A stretch of DNA of 42,700 nucleotides, taken from the NCBI GenBank assembly GCA_020250125.1, contig JADCEL010000033.1, forward strand, positions 1-42,700. The letters run 5' to 3'. Positions 1-9,206 of the stretch are shown piece after piece (position 1 is the stretch's first letter; each line of letters starts with the position of its first letter). The notes under the pieces were generated by a model. The model was not told the origin of the DNA. It was given only the letters and a program-made list of their open reading frames with translations, and did not search any database. A program made the position numbers and the translations under genes. Source of the DNA: Rhodobacter sp. (GTDB lineage: Bacteria > Pseudomonadota > Alphaproteobacteria > Rhodobacterales > Rhodobacteraceae).

Positions 1-127
1 ACACGGCGGCTTCGCGGTCGGATCCGCCCTGCTCCAGCAGCTTGCGCGACCGCAGACGCCGGTCGGGGCGGAAAATGCTTGTCCAGAGATCGGTTTCAGG
101 CGATCTTCACGTCAGTCGGCATGCCAC

Positions 128-436
128 TTGGGGAATGTCGGGTCATACTATGGCCCGTTGCCGCCGCCTGCAATGATGGCGCAATACAACGAAACTCTTC
201 CTGGCCTGGCCGACAGAATTATGAAGTTGGCAGAGCAAGAGCAGGGAATCCGGCGTAGAGACAATGGTTGGATTCTGTCGAATGACACGCTGAGAGTAGT
301 TGGCAGCATCCTTGTGTCGCTGGGTCTTATCGCTGCTGGCGTGTATTGCGGCGTTATAGGGGAGCCATGGCTTGGAGGCGTCTTAGGCACATCCGGGGCT
401 GTTGCGGGAGTTGCAAGCAAGCTTCTTTCAAGATAA
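128..436 (+). CDS. DUF2335-like small membrane protein, N-terminus uncertain
   Basis: The protein has a YYGPLPPP segment followed by an acidic amphipathic stretch (about residues 22-42) and two hydrophobic segments (about 55-75 and 80-98). This order is typical of the DUF2335 family of predicted membrane proteins, whose function is not known. The start is a TTG at 128, but the frame has no stop back to the left edge of the window, so the real start may lie outside, or the DUF2335 part may have been fused to foreign sequence. Family members usually have a longer N-terminal arm, so this may be a truncated remnant. The stretch from 180 to 430 is visibly richer in A and T than the genes around it, which suggests recent transfer. 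It is separated from rimP by a terminator and is not part of that operon. Confidence 0.5.
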   Translation: MGNVGSYYGPLPPPAMMAQYNETLPGLADRIMKLAEQEQGIRRRDNGWILSNDTLRVVGSILVSLGLIAAGVYCGVIGEPWLGGVLGTSGAVAGVASKLLSR

Positions 437-474
437 ACATTTTGCCCACCCGGACACTACCGCGAGGCCGGGGG

Positions 475-503
475 TTGCAGACTCGGCCCATGGTGCGTAT
501 ATG
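475..503 (+). promoter_or_regulatory. Probable sigma-70 promoter of the rimP-nusA operon
   Basis: TTGCAG at 475-480 and TATATG at 498-503 are separated by 17 bases. Transcription would begin near 510, giving a leader of about 85 bases before the rimP start codon. This is the best -35/-10 pair in the gap, although each box has two or more mismatches to consensus. Confidence 0.45.
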
Positions 504-518
504 CCCTGCAACACAGGT

Positions 519-541
519 GCGTCGGGGTCCAAACCCGATGC
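519..541 (+). promoter_or_regulatory. Leader hairpin upstream of rimP
   Basis: GCGTCGGG (519-526) pairs with CCCGATGC (534-541) across a 7-base loop, with one G-T pair. It would form at the very start of the rimP transcript. It resembles a T-arm in size, but no matching acceptor or anticodon arms are present, so it is not called as a tRNA. Confidence 0.4.
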
Positions 542-557
542 CCGCCGGACCTATCCA

Positions 558-579
558 ACGGGCCCGACGGCCCGTTTTT
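558..579 (+). terminator. Intrinsic terminator or attenuator ahead of rimP
   Basis: ACGGGCC (558-564) and GGCCCGT (569-575) form a perfect 7-bp stem with a 4-base loop, followed by a run of Ts. It ends only about 17 bases before the rimP start codon and lies downstream of the probable promoter. It could end transcription from the left, or act as an attenuator in the operon leader. Confidence 0.7.
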
Positions 580-596
580 GATTTTCTGGAACCCCC

Positions 597-1214
597 ATGT
601 CCGATCTTGTCGCCAAAACCGCCATTGACCGCCGCCTGGCGGGGATTGTTCAGCCGGTCATCGAAGGCCTTGGGTTTGAACTGGTCCGCATCCGCCTGAT
701 GGGCGGGCGCACGCCGACGTTGCAGATCATGGCCGACCGGCCCGATGGCGGCATTGTCGTGGATGACTGCGCGCGTATTTCTACCGCCGTGTCGGCGGTT
801 TTGGATGTGGAAGACCCGATCGAGGACAATTATCTGCTCGAAGTGTCATCGCCCGGCATCGACCGCCCGCTGACCCGGCTGAAGGATTTCGATGTCTGGG
901 CCGATTACGAGGCGCGGTTGGAAACCGGCGAACTGATCGACGGGCGGCGCAGGTTCAAAGGCATGTTGCGCGGAACCGAAGGCGACGAGATTCTGATCGA
1001 GATCGAAGAGGCCGGCGCGCCCCTGACCATCGGGCTGAAGTTCGACTGGCTTTCGGATGCCAAGCTGATCCTGACGGAAGGGCTGATCGCCGAGATGCTG
1101 CGTCAGCGCAAGGCCAGCGGGATTATGGACGAGACCGGGTTCGACGAGATTGACGACTCCGATGGCGCAGACGAGGCCGAAGACGGCCCTGACGCGCCCG
1201 AAACAAAACACTGA
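597..1214 (+). CDS. rimP: Ribosome maturation factor RimP
   Basis: RimP (205 residues) assists maturation of the 30S ribosomal subunit. The N-terminal alpha/beta domain (about 1-88) ends in the family signature [12 protein letters not shown], and a C-terminal SH3-like domain covers about 95-165. The last 35 residues are a very acidic tail that is longer than in enterobacterial RimP; such tails are common in alphaproteobacteria. It is the first gene of the conserved rimP-nusA-ylxR-infB operon and ends 21 bases before nusA. The ATG at 597 gives the usual N-terminus. Function is assigned from family membership. Confidence 0.95.
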   Translation: MSDLVAKTAIDRRLAGIVQPVIEGLGFELVRIRLMGGRTPTLQIMADRPDGGIVVDDCARISTAVSAVLDVEDPIEDNYLLEVSSPGIDRPLTRLKDFDVWADYEARLETGELIDGRRRFKGMLRGTEGDEILIEIEEAGAPLTIGLKFDWLSDAKLILTEGLIAEMLRQRKASGIMDETGFDEIDDSDGADEAEDGPDAPETKH

Positions 1215-1235
1215 TCACCCACGGGGAGCACTGAC

Positions 1236-2861
1236 ATGGCGATAACCTCTGCCAACCAGCTTGAACTTCTGCAGACCGCCGAGGCGGTTGCCCGCGAGAA
1301 GATGATCGATCCCGACCTGGTGATCCAGGCGATGGAAGAATCGCTCGCCCGTGCGGCAAAGTCGCGCTACGGGGCAGAGATGGACATCCGCGTGAAGATC
1401 GACCGCAAGACAGGTCGCGCCGGTTTTTCGCGCATCCGGACTGTCGTTGAAGATGATGCTGTCGAGAATTATCAGGCACAGCTGACCGTGGCGCAGGCCC
1501 GGTCTTTCCTTGCCGATCCCAAGGTCGGCGATGAGGTGACAGACGAGGTTCCCCCCGTTGATCTGGGCCGCATCGCCGCGCAGTCCGCCAAGCAGGTGAT
1601 CCTGCAGAAGGTGCGCGAAGCCGAGCGTGACCGCCAGTTCGAGGAATTCAAGGACCGCAAGGGCCAGATTCTGAACGGCGTGGTCAAGCGCGAGGAATAC
1701 GGCAACATCATCGTTGACCTGAACGGGCGCGGCGAGGCCATTCTGCGCCGGAACGAGAAGATCGGGCGTGAAAGCTACCGGATCGGCGACCGCATCCGGT
1801 CCTACATCAAGGATGTGCGCCGCGAGGCGCGCGGCCCGCAGATTTTCCTGTCGCGCACCGCGCCCGAGTTCATGGCCGAGCTGTTCAAGATGGAAGTGCC
1901 CGAGATTTACGACGGCATCATCGAGATCAAGGCCGTGGCGCGCGATCCGGGCAGCCGGGCGAAGATCGCCGTGATTTCCTATGAAAGCTCCATCGATCCG
2001 GTCGGGGCCTGCGTGGGAATGCGCGGCAGCCGGGTTCAGGCCGTTGTCAACGAGTTGCAGGGCGAGAAGATCGATATCATCCCGTGGAACCAGGATCAGG
2101 CAACCTTTCTTGTGAACGCGCTCCAGCCGGCAGAGGTCAGCAAGGTCGTGATCGACGAGGAGGGCGGCAAGATCGAAGTGGTGGTTCCCGACGAGCAGCT
2201 GTCGCTGGCCATTGGCCGGCGCGGGCAGAACGTGCGCCTGGCCAGCCAGCTGACGGGCCTTGATATCGACATCATGACCGAATCCGACGAAAGCGCCCGC
2301 CGTCAGGCCGAGTTCACCGAACGGACCAACCTGTTCATCGAGACGCTGGATATCGACGAGATGATGGCGCAGCTGCTGGTGTCCGAAGGGTTCACCAACC
2401 TCGAGGAAGTGGCTTACGTCGATCTGGACGAGCTGCTGTCGATTGACGGCTTTGATGAGGCGACCGCAGCCGAACTTCAGGCGCGCGCCCGCGACAATCT
2501 GGAAGCGGCAAGCAGGAAGGCGCTGGAAAGCGCCAAGGCGATGGGTGTGGAAGACAGCCTGATCAATTTCGAAGGGCTGACCCCGCAGATGCTGGAAGCG
2601 CTGGCCAGGGACAATATCAAGACGCTGGAAGATTTCGCAACCTGCGCCGACTGGGAACTTGCCGGCGGCTGGACAACCGAGAACGGTCAGCGCAAGAAAG
2701 ACGAAGGCGTGCTGGAGAAGTTTGATGTCTCTCTGGAAGAGGCACAGCATCTGGTGATGACCGCACGGGTCATGCTGGGCTGGGTCGATCCGACCGCAGC
2801 GGACGACTATGTCGAGGAAGAAACCGGGGCCGAAGACGAAGACGAGGAGGCCAGAGCCTGA
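1236..2861 (+). CDS. nusA: Transcription termination/antitermination factor NusA
   Basis: NusA binds RNA polymerase and nascent RNA and modulates pausing, intrinsic termination and rRNA antitermination. The 541 residues show the N-terminal polymerase-binding domain (about 1-125), an S1 domain (about 135-200), two KH domains (about 230-350, including the [14 protein letters not shown] signature and [12 protein letters not shown]), and two C-terminal helix-hairpin-helix-type repeats (about 379-425 and 437-500), followed by an acidic tail. Length and domain order are normal for proteobacteria with the extended C-terminus. A purine-rich ribosome binding site (GGGGAG) precedes the ATG. It is cotranscribed with rimP and ylxR-infB. 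Confidence 0.97.
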   Translation: MAITSANQLELLQTAEAVAREKMIDPDLVIQAMEESLARAAKSRYGAEMDIRVKIDRKTGRAGFSRIRTVVEDDAVENYQAQLTVAQARSFLADPKVGDEVTDEVPPVDLGRIAAQSAKQVILQKVREAERDRQFEEFKDRKGQILNGVVKREEYGNIIVDLNGRGEAILRRNEKIGRESYRIGDRIRSYIKDVRREARGPQIFLSRTAPEFMAELFKMEVPEIYDGIIEIKAVARDPGSRAKIAVISYESSIDPVGACVGMRGSRVQAVVNELQGEKIDIIPWNQDQATFLVNALQPAEVSKVVIDEEGGKIEVVVPDEQLSLAIGRRGQNVRLASQLTGLDIDIMTESDESARRQAEFTERTNLFIETLDIDEMMAQLLVSEGFTNLEEVAYVDLDELLSIDGFDEATAAELQARARDNLEAASRKALESAKAMGVEDSLINFEGLTPQMLEALARDNIKTLEDFATCADWELAGGWTTENGQRKKDEGVLEKFDVSLEEAQHLVMTARVMLGWVDPTAADDYVEEETGAEDEDEEARA

Positions 2862-2884
2862 AAGACGGTTCCGGAAACGCACCC

Positions 2885-3517
2885 ATGACACGCGGCGGCA
2901 AGGACAGGGACGGGGGCGACCCGGAACGCAAATGCATCGTCACGGGTGACGTTCAGCCGAAAGCAGGTCTTGTGCGTTTCGGACTGGGCCCCGATCTGCA
3001 GGTGGTGCCGGATATTCTGGCCCGCCTGCCCGGTCGCGGCATATATGTGACGGCGGATCGTGATGCCATCCTCAAGGCTTCGGCCAGGGGCCTGTTTTCG
3101 CGCGCGGCCAGGCAGACCGTCAGCGTGCCGGCAATGCTTGCCGATGATGTCGAGGCGCAGCTGGCGCGGCGTGTGGTCGAGTTGATCTCGCTGTGCCGCA
3201 AGGCGGGCCTGGCGGTGGTCGGCTTCGAAAAGGTGAAGGACTGGCTTGCAAAGGATCAGGCAAGCATTCTGATCCAGGCCAGCGACGGGTCTGAACGCGG
3301 CAAGACCAGGCTGCATGCGCCGGGTGGAAAGGAAACCTTCATCGGTTGTCTGACCGCCCGGGAATTGGGTTTGGCTTTCGGACGTGAACATGCAATACAC
3401 GGCGCGCTTGCGGCTGGCGGACTCACGACACGTGTTGTAGAGGAAGCGGCGCGGCTTGCGGGTATGCGCAAGCAGTTGGGCGGCACGGCCGCATCGAAGG
3501 ATACGAAGAACGCATGA
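2885..3517 (+). CDS. ylxR: YlxR-family RNA-binding protein with L7Ae-like second domain
   Basis: The N-terminal half (about 1-85) is a YlxR/DUF448 domain, recognisable from ERKCIVTGD near the start and the GRGIYVT segment. The second half (about 95-185) resembles an L7Ae/YlxQ-type RNA-binding fold ([18 protein letters not shown]). In Firmicutes these are two separate genes (ylxR, ylxQ) between nusA and infB; here they are joined, as in many alphaproteobacteria. The role is not firmly established; the position points to transcription or ribosome function. The end overlaps the infB start by four bases (ATGA), implying translational coupling. Confidence 0.85.
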   Translation: MTRGGKDRDGGDPERKCIVTGDVQPKAGLVRFGLGPDLQVVPDILARLPGRGIYVTADRDAILKASARGLFSRAARQTVSVPAMLADDVEAQLARRVVELISLCRKAGLAVVGFEKVKDWLAKDQASILIQASDGSERGKTRLHAPGGKETFIGCLTARELGLAFGREHAIHGALAAGGLTTRVVEEAARLAGMRKQLGGTAASKDTKNA

Positions 3518-6051
3518 GCGATAGTGACGGTAAGAAACCGCTTGGCCTTGGCGGCCCTCGTTCCGGACAGGTGAAGCAAAGCTTCAGCCATGGCCGGACG
3601 AAGAACGTCGTGGTCGAGACCAAGCGCAAGCGCGTGGTCGTCCCGAAGCCCGGCACAGCCGGGGTGTCCGGGGCTGCGGGGACGGCGTCGCATCTTGGTG
3701 ATCCCTCGAAACGGCCTGCCGGCATCTCTGACGCAGAGATGGAACGGCGTCTTGCCGCGCTGCGCAATGCCAAGGCCCGCGAGGCCGGCGAAGCGTTGCA
3801 GCGGGCGGCAGAAGAGGTTGCCCGCGAAGAGGAACGTCAGCGCAAACGCGACGAGATCGAGGCGAAAGAGCGGGAAGAGCGCGAACGCGCTGCGGCCCAG
3901 CGCCAGAAGGTTGAAGAAGAAGAACGCGCCAAGGCCCTGTCCGAGGTGAAAGCCAGCCGGGCCGAAGACGCGAAGAGGCCGCAGGTCACGTCCAGGACAC
4001 AGTCGCGCGATGAGGCACCCGGCCGTACGGCTGCTGCCGCCGTGCAGGCACCGGCTTCGGCCAAGCCCGGGCTGAGCCCGCGCAAGACCGACCGGGAACG
4101 CGAAGAGCGTGATCGGGATGCCCGTGCCAAGGCCAAGGGCGGCGATGACGTGCGCCGCGCGGGCAAGCTGACGCTGAATGATGCGCTGGCCGGCGAAGGC
4201 GGGCGCACGCGCAGCCTGGCCGCCATGAAGCGCAAGCAGGAAAAGGCCCGCCAGAAGGCGATGGGCCTGAACATGCGTGCCGAAAAGATGGTGCGCGACG
4301 TTCAGCTTCCCGAAACCATCGTGGTTCAGGAACTGGCGAACCGCATGGCGGAACGCGCCGCGGATGTCGTCAAGTCGCTGATGAAAATGGGCATGATGGT
4401 GACGATGAACCAGACCATCGATGCCGATACCGCCGAACTGGTGATCGGGGAGTTTGGTCACCGTGCGGTCCGCGTTTCGGACAGCGATGTCGAACAGGTC
4501 ATTGACCAGGTCCAGGACAGCGATGAAAACCGCATTTCGCGTCCGCCGATCGTGACGATCATGGGCCATGTCGACCATGGCAAGACGTCGCTTCTGGATG
4601 CAATCCGCAAGACCAGCGTCGTTACCGGCGAAGCGGGCGGCATTACCCAGCATATCGGGGCCTATCAGGTGACGACCGATACCGGGGCCACGCTGACCTT
4701 CCTGGATACGCCGGGCCATGCCGCCTTCACGTCAATGCGCGCGCGCGGTGCCAATGTGACCGATATCGTGGTTCTGGTGGTTGCGGCGGACGATGCCGTG
4801 ATGCCCCAGACCGTCGAGGCGATTTCCCATGCCAAGGCGGCAAAGGTGCCGATGATCGTGGCGATCAACAAGATCGACAAGAAATCTGCCAATCCGACCA
4901 AGGTGCGCACCGACCTGCTGCAACACGAGGTGGTCGTGGAACAGATGTCGGGCGACGTGCTGGATGTCGAGGTTTCGGCCGTTACCGGACAGGGCCTTGA
5001 CGAGCTTCTGGAAGCCATAGCGCTTCAGGCCGAAATCCTGGACCTGAAGGCCAACCCGAAGCGGGCGGCGTCAGGTGCCGTGATCGAGGCCAAGCTGGAT
5101 GTGGGACGCGGGCCGGTGGCGACCGTTCTGGTGCAGAACGGCACGCTGAGGAAGGGCGACATCTTTGTTGTCGGCGAACAGTGGGGCAAGGTCCGGTCAT
5201 TGATCAACGACAAGGGCGAGCGCATCGAAGAAGCCGGTCCATCGGTTCCTGTCGAGGTTCTGGGCCTGAACGGAACACCGCAGGCAGGCGATACGCTGAA
5301 CGTCGTGGAAACCGAAGCGCAGGCGCGCGAGATTGCCGATTACCGCGAGAAAACGGCCAGGGACAAGCGTGCGGCAGCCGGGGCGGCGACGACGCTGGAA
5401 CAGCTGATGGCAAAGGCCAAGGCCGACAAGAAGGTTTCGGAACTGCCGGTTCTGGTCAAGGCCGACGTTCAGGGGTCAGCCGAGGCGATCCTGCAGGCGA
5501 TGGAAAAGATCGGCAACGATGAGGTGCGCGTGCGCGTGCTGCATTCGGGTGTGGGTGCCATTACCGATTCTGACGTGGGTCTTGCCGAGGCAAGCGGTGC
5601 GCCGATCATCGGGTTCAACGTGCGGGCCAATGCCAGCGCGCGGACCAGTGCCAACCAGAAGGGCGTCGAAATCCGCTATTACAGCGTGATCTACGACCTG
5701 GTGGATGATGTGAAGGCGGCGGCATCGGGCCTGCTGAAGGCGGAAGTCCGCGAAACCTTCATCGGTTATGCGACCATCAAGGAAGTCTTCAAGGTATCCA
5801 ACGTGGGCAATGTGGCGGGCTGTATCGTGACCGAAGGCGTTGCCCGCCGGTCCGCCGGGGTGCGCCTGCTGCGCGAGAATGTCGTGATCCATGAAGGCAC
5901 GCTGAAGACGCTGAAGCGGTTCAAGGACGAGGTCAAGGAAGTGCAGTCCGGTCAGGAATGCGGCATGGCGTTTGAGAACTATGACAACCTGCGGGCAGGC
6001 GATGTGATCGAGATTTTTGAACGCGAAGAGGTTGAACGCAAGCTGGCATGA
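3514..6051 (+). CDS. infB: Translation initiation factor IF-2
   Basis: IF-2 is the GTPase that delivers initiator fMet-tRNA to the 30S subunit and promotes subunit joining. The 845 residues comprise a long, charged, low-complexity N-terminal region (about 1-230, rich in Arg, Glu, Ala and Lys, probably coiled coil or disordered), an IF2-N segment (about 265-320), and the GTPase domain with GHVDHGKT near 351, DTPGH near 397 and NKID near 452. The beta-barrel and C-terminal tRNA-binding domains follow. It is the last gene of the operon and is followed at once by an intrinsic terminator. Confidence 0.98.
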   Translation: MSDSDGKKPLGLGGPRSGQVKQSFSHGRTKNVVVETKRKRVVVPKPGTAGVSGAAGTASHLGDPSKRPAGISDAEMERRLAALRNAKAREAGEALQRAAEEVAREEERQRKRDEIEAKEREERERAAAQRQKVEEEERAKALSEVKASRAEDAKRPQVTSRTQSRDEAPGRTAAAAVQAPASAKPGLSPRKTDREREERDRDARAKAKGGDDVRRAGKLTLNDALAGEGGRTRSLAAMKRKQEKARQKAMGLNMRAEKMVRDVQLPETIVVQELANRMAERAADVVKSLMKMGMMVTMNQTIDADTAELVIGEFGHRAVRVSDSDVEQVIDQVQDSDENRISRPPIVTIMGHVDHGKTSLLDAIRKTSVVTGEAGGITQHIGAYQVTTDTGATLTFLDTPGHAAFTSMRARGANVTDIVVLVVAADDAVMPQTVEAISHAKAAKVPMIVAINKIDKKSANPTKVRTDLLQHEVVVEQMSGDVLDVEVSAVTGQGLDELLEAIALQAEILDLKANPKRAASGAVIEAKLDVGRGPVATVLVQNGTLRKGDIFVVGEQWGKVRSLINDKGERIEEAGPSVPVEVLGLNGTPQAGDTLNVVETEAQAREIADYREKTARDKRAAAGAATTLEQLMAKAKADKKVSELPVLVKADVQGSAEAILQAMEKIGNDEVRVRVLHSGVGAITDSDVGLAEASGAPIIGFNVRANASARTSANQKGVEIRYYSVIYDLVDDVKAAASGLLKAEVRETFIGYATIKEVFKVSNVGNVAGCIVTEGVARRSAGVRLLRENVVIHEGTLKTLKRFKDEVKEVQSGQECGMAFENYDNLRAGDVIEIFEREEVERKLA

Positions 6052-6074
6052 TCATCTGGCTGCCGCCGCAATCG

Positions 6075-6106
6075 AAAAGGCCGGTCGTCCTGCCCGGCCT
6101 TTTTTC
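6075..6106 (+). terminator. Bidirectional intrinsic terminator after infB
   Basis: AAGGCCGG (6077-6084) and CCGGCCTT (6094-6101) form a perfect 8-bp stem flanked by As on the left and Ts on the right. It lies 25 bases after the infB stop and touches the stop codon of the small convergent gene that ends at 6105, so it can serve both strands. Confidence 0.9.
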
Positions 6107-6269
6107 ATTTGGCCGATGCCCGGCCCGTTCGGAACGCTTGCGGCCCGCCGGCAGGGCAGCCCGCAAAGGCCTTATCCTTGGCCTTGATCACGATCTTGCC
6201 ATCCGCAAGCTGGCCGACCATAAGCCCCTGCACGGAAACACCGCTTCCCAACGATATTGTCCGCAGCAT
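6105..6269 (-). CDS. Small conserved-looking protein, 54 residues
   Basis: This short gene faces infB and ends at the shared terminator. The protein begins MLRTISLGSGVSVQG and continues with a LADGKIVIKAKDKAFAG segment. From memory, similar small proteins of about 55-65 residues occur in Rhodobacteraceae at or near this position, sometimes misnamed after IF-2, but I could not check this. The ATG at 6269 is preferred over the in-frame ATG at 6275 because GGGGA lies about eight bases upstream of it. No catalytic motif, signal peptide or membrane segment is visible. No function can be assigned. Confidence 0.5.
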   Translation of the reverse strand: MLRTISLGSGVSVQGLMVGQLADGKIVIKAKDKAFAGCPAGGPQAFRTGRASAK

Positions 6270-6405
6270 CTTCATTTTCCCCGATCTGCGCCGATGCCGG
6301 AACAGATTATCCACAGGGCGTTCAGAATGGCATCAACAGTCTTTCGTTGCAGGCCGGCAGGGATGCCGGAAATTGCCGCATTCGGATGCCGTGCAACACA
6401 AACTG

Positions 6406-6804
6406 TCAAAGCCAGTCGCGCAGGACCGGAATCAGCGGCAGATCGGCAGGCGGCATCGGATAATCGCGCAGGGCCGCCGGGCGAACCCAGGCCAGTGTCT
6501 GACCCTCGCGCGGTGTGGCCGCACCTTGCCACCTGCGGCAGGCAAAAAGCGGCATCAGCAGATGAAACTCCGGATAGGCATGGCTGGCAAAGGTCAGCGG
6601 CGCAAGGCAGCTGTGCCAGGTATCTATGCCCAGTTCTTCTTTCAGTTCCCGGATCAGGGCGGCCTCGGGCGTTTCGCCCGGTTCAACCTTGCCGCCCGGA
6701 AACTCCCACAGGCCCGCCATCGACTTGCCTTCGGGGCGCTGCGCCAGCAGGACCCGTCCGTCGGCGTCGATCAGGGCAACCGCCGAAACCAGAACGATCT
6801 TCAC
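6406..6804 (-). CDS. mutT: MutT-type Nudix hydrolase
   Basis: The protein (132 residues) carries an intact Nudix box at residues 38-60: G38, E44, R52, E53, E56, E57 and G59 are all present in G-x5-E-x7-REUXEEXGU spacing. The upstream GLWEFPGGK is typical of MutT, which hydrolyses oxidised nucleotides such as 8-oxo-dGTP and prevents A-C transversions. The start is a GTG overlapping the argJ stop by four bases (GTGA), so it is translationally coupled to argJ. Substrate is inferred from similarity to MutT rather than other Nudix families. Confidence 0.9.
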   Translation of the reverse strand: MKIVLVSAVALIDADGRVLLAQRPEGKSMAGLWEFPGGKVEPGETPEAALIRELKEELGIDTWHSCLAPLTFASHAYPEFHLLMPLFACRRWQGAATPREGQTLAWVRPAALRDYPMPPADLPLIPVLRDWL

Positions 6805-8147
6805 GACCGGTAGTCGGCATTGATGTCGATATAGCGGTGCGTCAGGTCACAGGTCCAGACCGTGCGGCTGGCCTTGCCAAGACCAAGGTCAATGCCGATC
6901 ACCAGCTCCTGTCCAAGCATATAGGCGGCACCGTCCTCTTCGCGGTAGGCCGGGTTGCGCCAGCCTTTTTCAGCCACAAGAATATCCCCGAACCGGATTG
7001 ACAGGCGGTCCCGGTCCGCTTCGGCCCCGGATTTTCCCACCGCCGCCACGATGCGGCCCCAGTTCGGGTCCTGTCCGGCGATGGCGGTCTTGACCAGGGG
7101 CGAATTCGCCACGGCCATTCCGACGCGGTGCGCATCCTGCGGGCTGACAGCACCGGTGACCCGGATTTCAACAAACTTTGTCGCCCCTTCGCCATCGCGG
7201 ATCACCTGATGTGCCAGGTCCATCATCACGCTGCGCAGGGCGGCTTCGAACGGTTTCGCGACAGGCGAGCGCGCGGTGATTTCTGCGGCCCTGCTTTTGC
7301 CGGTGGCCGCAACAATCAGCGCGTCCGAGGTGGATGTGTCGCTGTCCACGGTGATTGCGTTGAAGGTGTCACCGATCTGGCGCGACAGCATCTTCTGCAG
7401 CAGCGGCGGGGCGATTTGCGCATCGGTGAAGATATAGACCAGCATTGTCGCCATTTCGGGCGCGATCATGCCCGAACCCTTGGCAATTCCGGCAATCCTG
7501 ATCTGGCCACCGTCGCCCGTGACGGTGGCCGCAGCCCCCTTGGGGAAGGTATCGGTTGTCATGATGGCACGGGCGGCCGCCGCCATGCCGCCGCCGGACA
7601 GATTTGCAACCAGGTCAGGTATCTTGCCGGTAATCCTCTCGAACGGCAGAGGTTCGCCGATAACCCCGGTGGAAGATGAAAAGACCCGGCCCGCCGGCAG
7701 GTCCAGGGCCGCCGCAACGGCATCGGTAATGGACCGCACCGCAGATTGGCCTGCGGCCCCGGTAAAGGCGTTGGAGTTGCCGGAGTTGACGATGATGGCG
7801 GCACCAGCGCCTGCGGGCACCTTCGCGGCAAGCTTTTCCTGGCAATCCCGGATGCAGGCCGCACGGGTGGAGGACCGGGTGAAGGCCCCGGCAACCGAGG
7901 TGCCGGGGGCAAGACGCACCAGCATCACATCGGTGCGGTTGGCATAGCGTACCCCCGCTGCTGCTGCCGCAAATTCCACCCCCGCAATCTGCGGCAGGTC
8001 AGGAAAGGCTGCGGGTGCCAAAGGCGAGACGGGGGTGGGGGCCTTGGCCGGTGTCGGGGCGGCAGGTGCCCCGGAATTGGGTTTTTGCAGCCTGCGCACC
8101 GTTTTCTTCAGTGCTTTTGCTTCGGCCTTCCAATCGGTCTTGCCCAT
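6801..8147 (-). CDS. argJ: Bifunctional ornithine acetyltransferase / N-acetylglutamate synthase ArgJ
   Basis: ArgJ transfers acetyl from N-acetylornithine to glutamate and so recycles the acetyl group in arginine synthesis; bifunctional versions also use acetyl-CoA. The autocleavage site ATML is present, with cleavage expected between Ala233 and Thr234, which frees Thr234 as the nucleophile. Other family segments are NSGNSNAFTG (121-130), SSSTGVIG (157-164) and GDGGQIRIAGIAKGSGMI. The 448 residues are about 40 longer than typical ArgJ because of an N-terminal basic and Ala/Pro-rich extension (residues 1-40) before the usual SPLAP start; the ATG at 8147 is kept because no better start lies inside. 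It sits between the parvulin gene (18-base gap) and mutT (overlap). Confidence 0.95.
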   Translation of the reverse strand: MGKTDWKAEAKALKKTVRRLQKPNSGAPAAPTPAKAPTPVSPLAPAAFPDLPQIAGVEFAAAAAGVRYANRTDVMLVRLAPGTSVAGAFTRSSTRAACIRDCQEKLAAKVPAGAGAAIIVNSGNSNAFTGAAGQSAVRSITDAVAAALDLPAGRVFSSSTGVIGEPLPFERITGKIPDLVANLSGGGMAAAARAIMTTDTFPKGAAATVTGDGGQIRIAGIAKGSGMIAPEMATMLVYIFTDAQIAPPLLQKMLSRQIGDTFNAITVDSDTSTSDALIVAATGKSRAAEITARSPVAKPFEAALRSVMMDLAHQVIRDGEGATKFVEIRVTGAVSPQDAHRVGMAVANSPLVKTAIAGQDPNWGRIVAAVGKSGAEADRDRLSIRFGDILVAEKGWRNPAYREEDGAAYMLGQELVIGIDLGLGKASRTVWTCDLTHRYIDINADYRS

Positions 8148-8165
8148 GCCCGTCTCCGCCCAGGA

Positions 8166-9020
8166 TCACTTGTCGAAAAGTGTTTCGCTGCGCACGACGC
8201 CGGGGTCAATCCCTTCAACGCGGGTGACGGTTGCCGCCCCTGTTACTTCGGCGACATGCGCCTCGATCGCCTGGCGCTGTAGTTCTGCCGAAAGATCGGC
8301 GCGCACATCGGCCAGGGGCGGGGCTGCGGCATCGCGCGTTTCCGCAAGAAAGATCAGGTGCCAGCCGAACTGGGTCTGCACCGGGGCCGAAACCTGGCCG
8401 GGCTGAAGGCTGATCACCGCGTCTTCAAAGGGCTTCACCATCATGCCGGGACTGAACCAGCCAAGATCGCCACCGCCCGCCGCCGATCCGTCGGTGGAGT
8501 TTGCCTTGGCAAGCCCGGCAAAATCGGCACCGCCATCCAGCTGCGCCTTCAGATCCTTTGCCTGCTCTTCGGTTTCAACCAGAATATGCGAGGCGCGATA
8601 TTCGGTCACCGGGGCGGCACCCTTGTATTTGGCATCATAGGCGGCCTGGATCGTGGCATCGGTGACGGCCGTGGCGACGACCGCCTGCAGGGCTGCGCCG
8701 GAAACATAGGTGCGGCGCTGATTGGCGATCATGACGTCATCGCGGGCTGTCAGCTTGTCTTCCTGCGACTGGGCAAGCGCGGTCTGCTGAATCAGCTGTT
8801 CCAGGATGCCCTTGAACAGCACGTCATCGGCAAGGGCCTGATATTCCGTGGGCAGCGTCTCGCGCAGGGCAACAACCTGGCCCAGGGTGATCTCGGCCCC
8901 GTTCACGGTGGCCACCACAGTCTGTGCGGTTTCACCTTCGGCGTGGCCGGGCATGGCCATGGCCACTGACAGTGCCAGGCTCAGGGCCAGGACCGGCCGG
9001 AACCCCGTCGAATTCACCAT
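8166..9020 (-). CDS. Periplasmic parvulin-type peptidyl-prolyl isomerase
   Basis: A signal peptide (about residues 1-27, hydrophobic core after FRP, ending AMPGHA) marks export to the periplasm. Residues about 30-130 resemble the SurA/PrsA N-terminal chaperone helices (TVNGAEITLGQV). A rotamase domain follows (about 140-235), with RASHILVETEEQAKDL, GGDLGWFSPG and FGWHLIFL. Enzymes of this type catalyse prolyl cis-trans isomerisation and help fold exported proteins. It is the first gene of the operon with argJ and mutT, and it is divergent from secA, the export motor, so its substrates share a pathway with its neighbour. Which parvulin subfamily it belongs to is not settled here. Confidence 0.92.
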   Translation of the reverse strand: MVNSTGFRPVLALSLALSVAMAMPGHAEGETAQTVVATVNGAEITLGQVVALRETLPTEYQALADDVLFKGILEQLIQQTALAQSQEDKLTARDDVMIANQRRTYVSGAALQAVVATAVTDATIQAAYDAKYKGAAPVTEYRASHILVETEEQAKDLKAQLDGGADFAGLAKANSTDGSAAGGGDLGWFSPGMMVKPFEDAVISLQPGQVSAPVQTQFGWHLIFLAETRDAAAPPLADVRADLSAELQRQAIEAHVAEVTGAATVTRVEGIDPGVVRSETLFDK

Positions 9021-9058
9021 CTCACACTCTCCTGATCTTGCCGCAATCTGATGCGGCG

Positions 9059-9087
9059 TTGACAGTCTGGCCCCGCCCCCTTACATC
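9059..9087 (+). promoter_or_regulatory. Probable sigma-70 promoter of secA
   Basis: TTGACA (9059-9064) is a perfect -35 box, separated by 17 bases from TACATC (9082-9087), which matches the -10 consensus at four positions. Transcription would start near 9094 and leave a GC-rich leader of about 110 bases, with a GGGCC/GGCCC hairpin near 9116-9131, before the ATG at 9207. Confidence 0.65.
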
Positions 9088-9206
9088 GCACAGGTCGCGT
9101 GAGACGGGGCGCCTTGGGCCTTCTTGGCCCTTCTATGGAAGGCGGTGGAGGCGGGCAAGGCCCGGGCCTCACACGATCTTGTCAGGAACGGCCAGGCGGA
9201 GAAAAC

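Noticed and set aside
519..541. Possible tRNA or tRNA remnant before rimP
   Set aside because: One arm resembles a T-arm in stem length, but the loop is not TTCRANY-like and no D-arm, anticodon arm or acceptor stem can be paired around it.
1215..2891. Open frame of 558 codons opposite nusA
   Set aside because: This is an antisense shadow of a well-conserved gene, caused by high GC content. The same applies to the frames opposite secA (9081-11948), infB, gyrB (17848-20766) and dnaA (23025-25199).
6307..6315. Perfect DnaA box TTATCCACA
   Set aside because: A single 9-base match is expected by chance in a window of this size, and there is no cluster or AT-rich region around it, so it is not called an origin or regulatory site.
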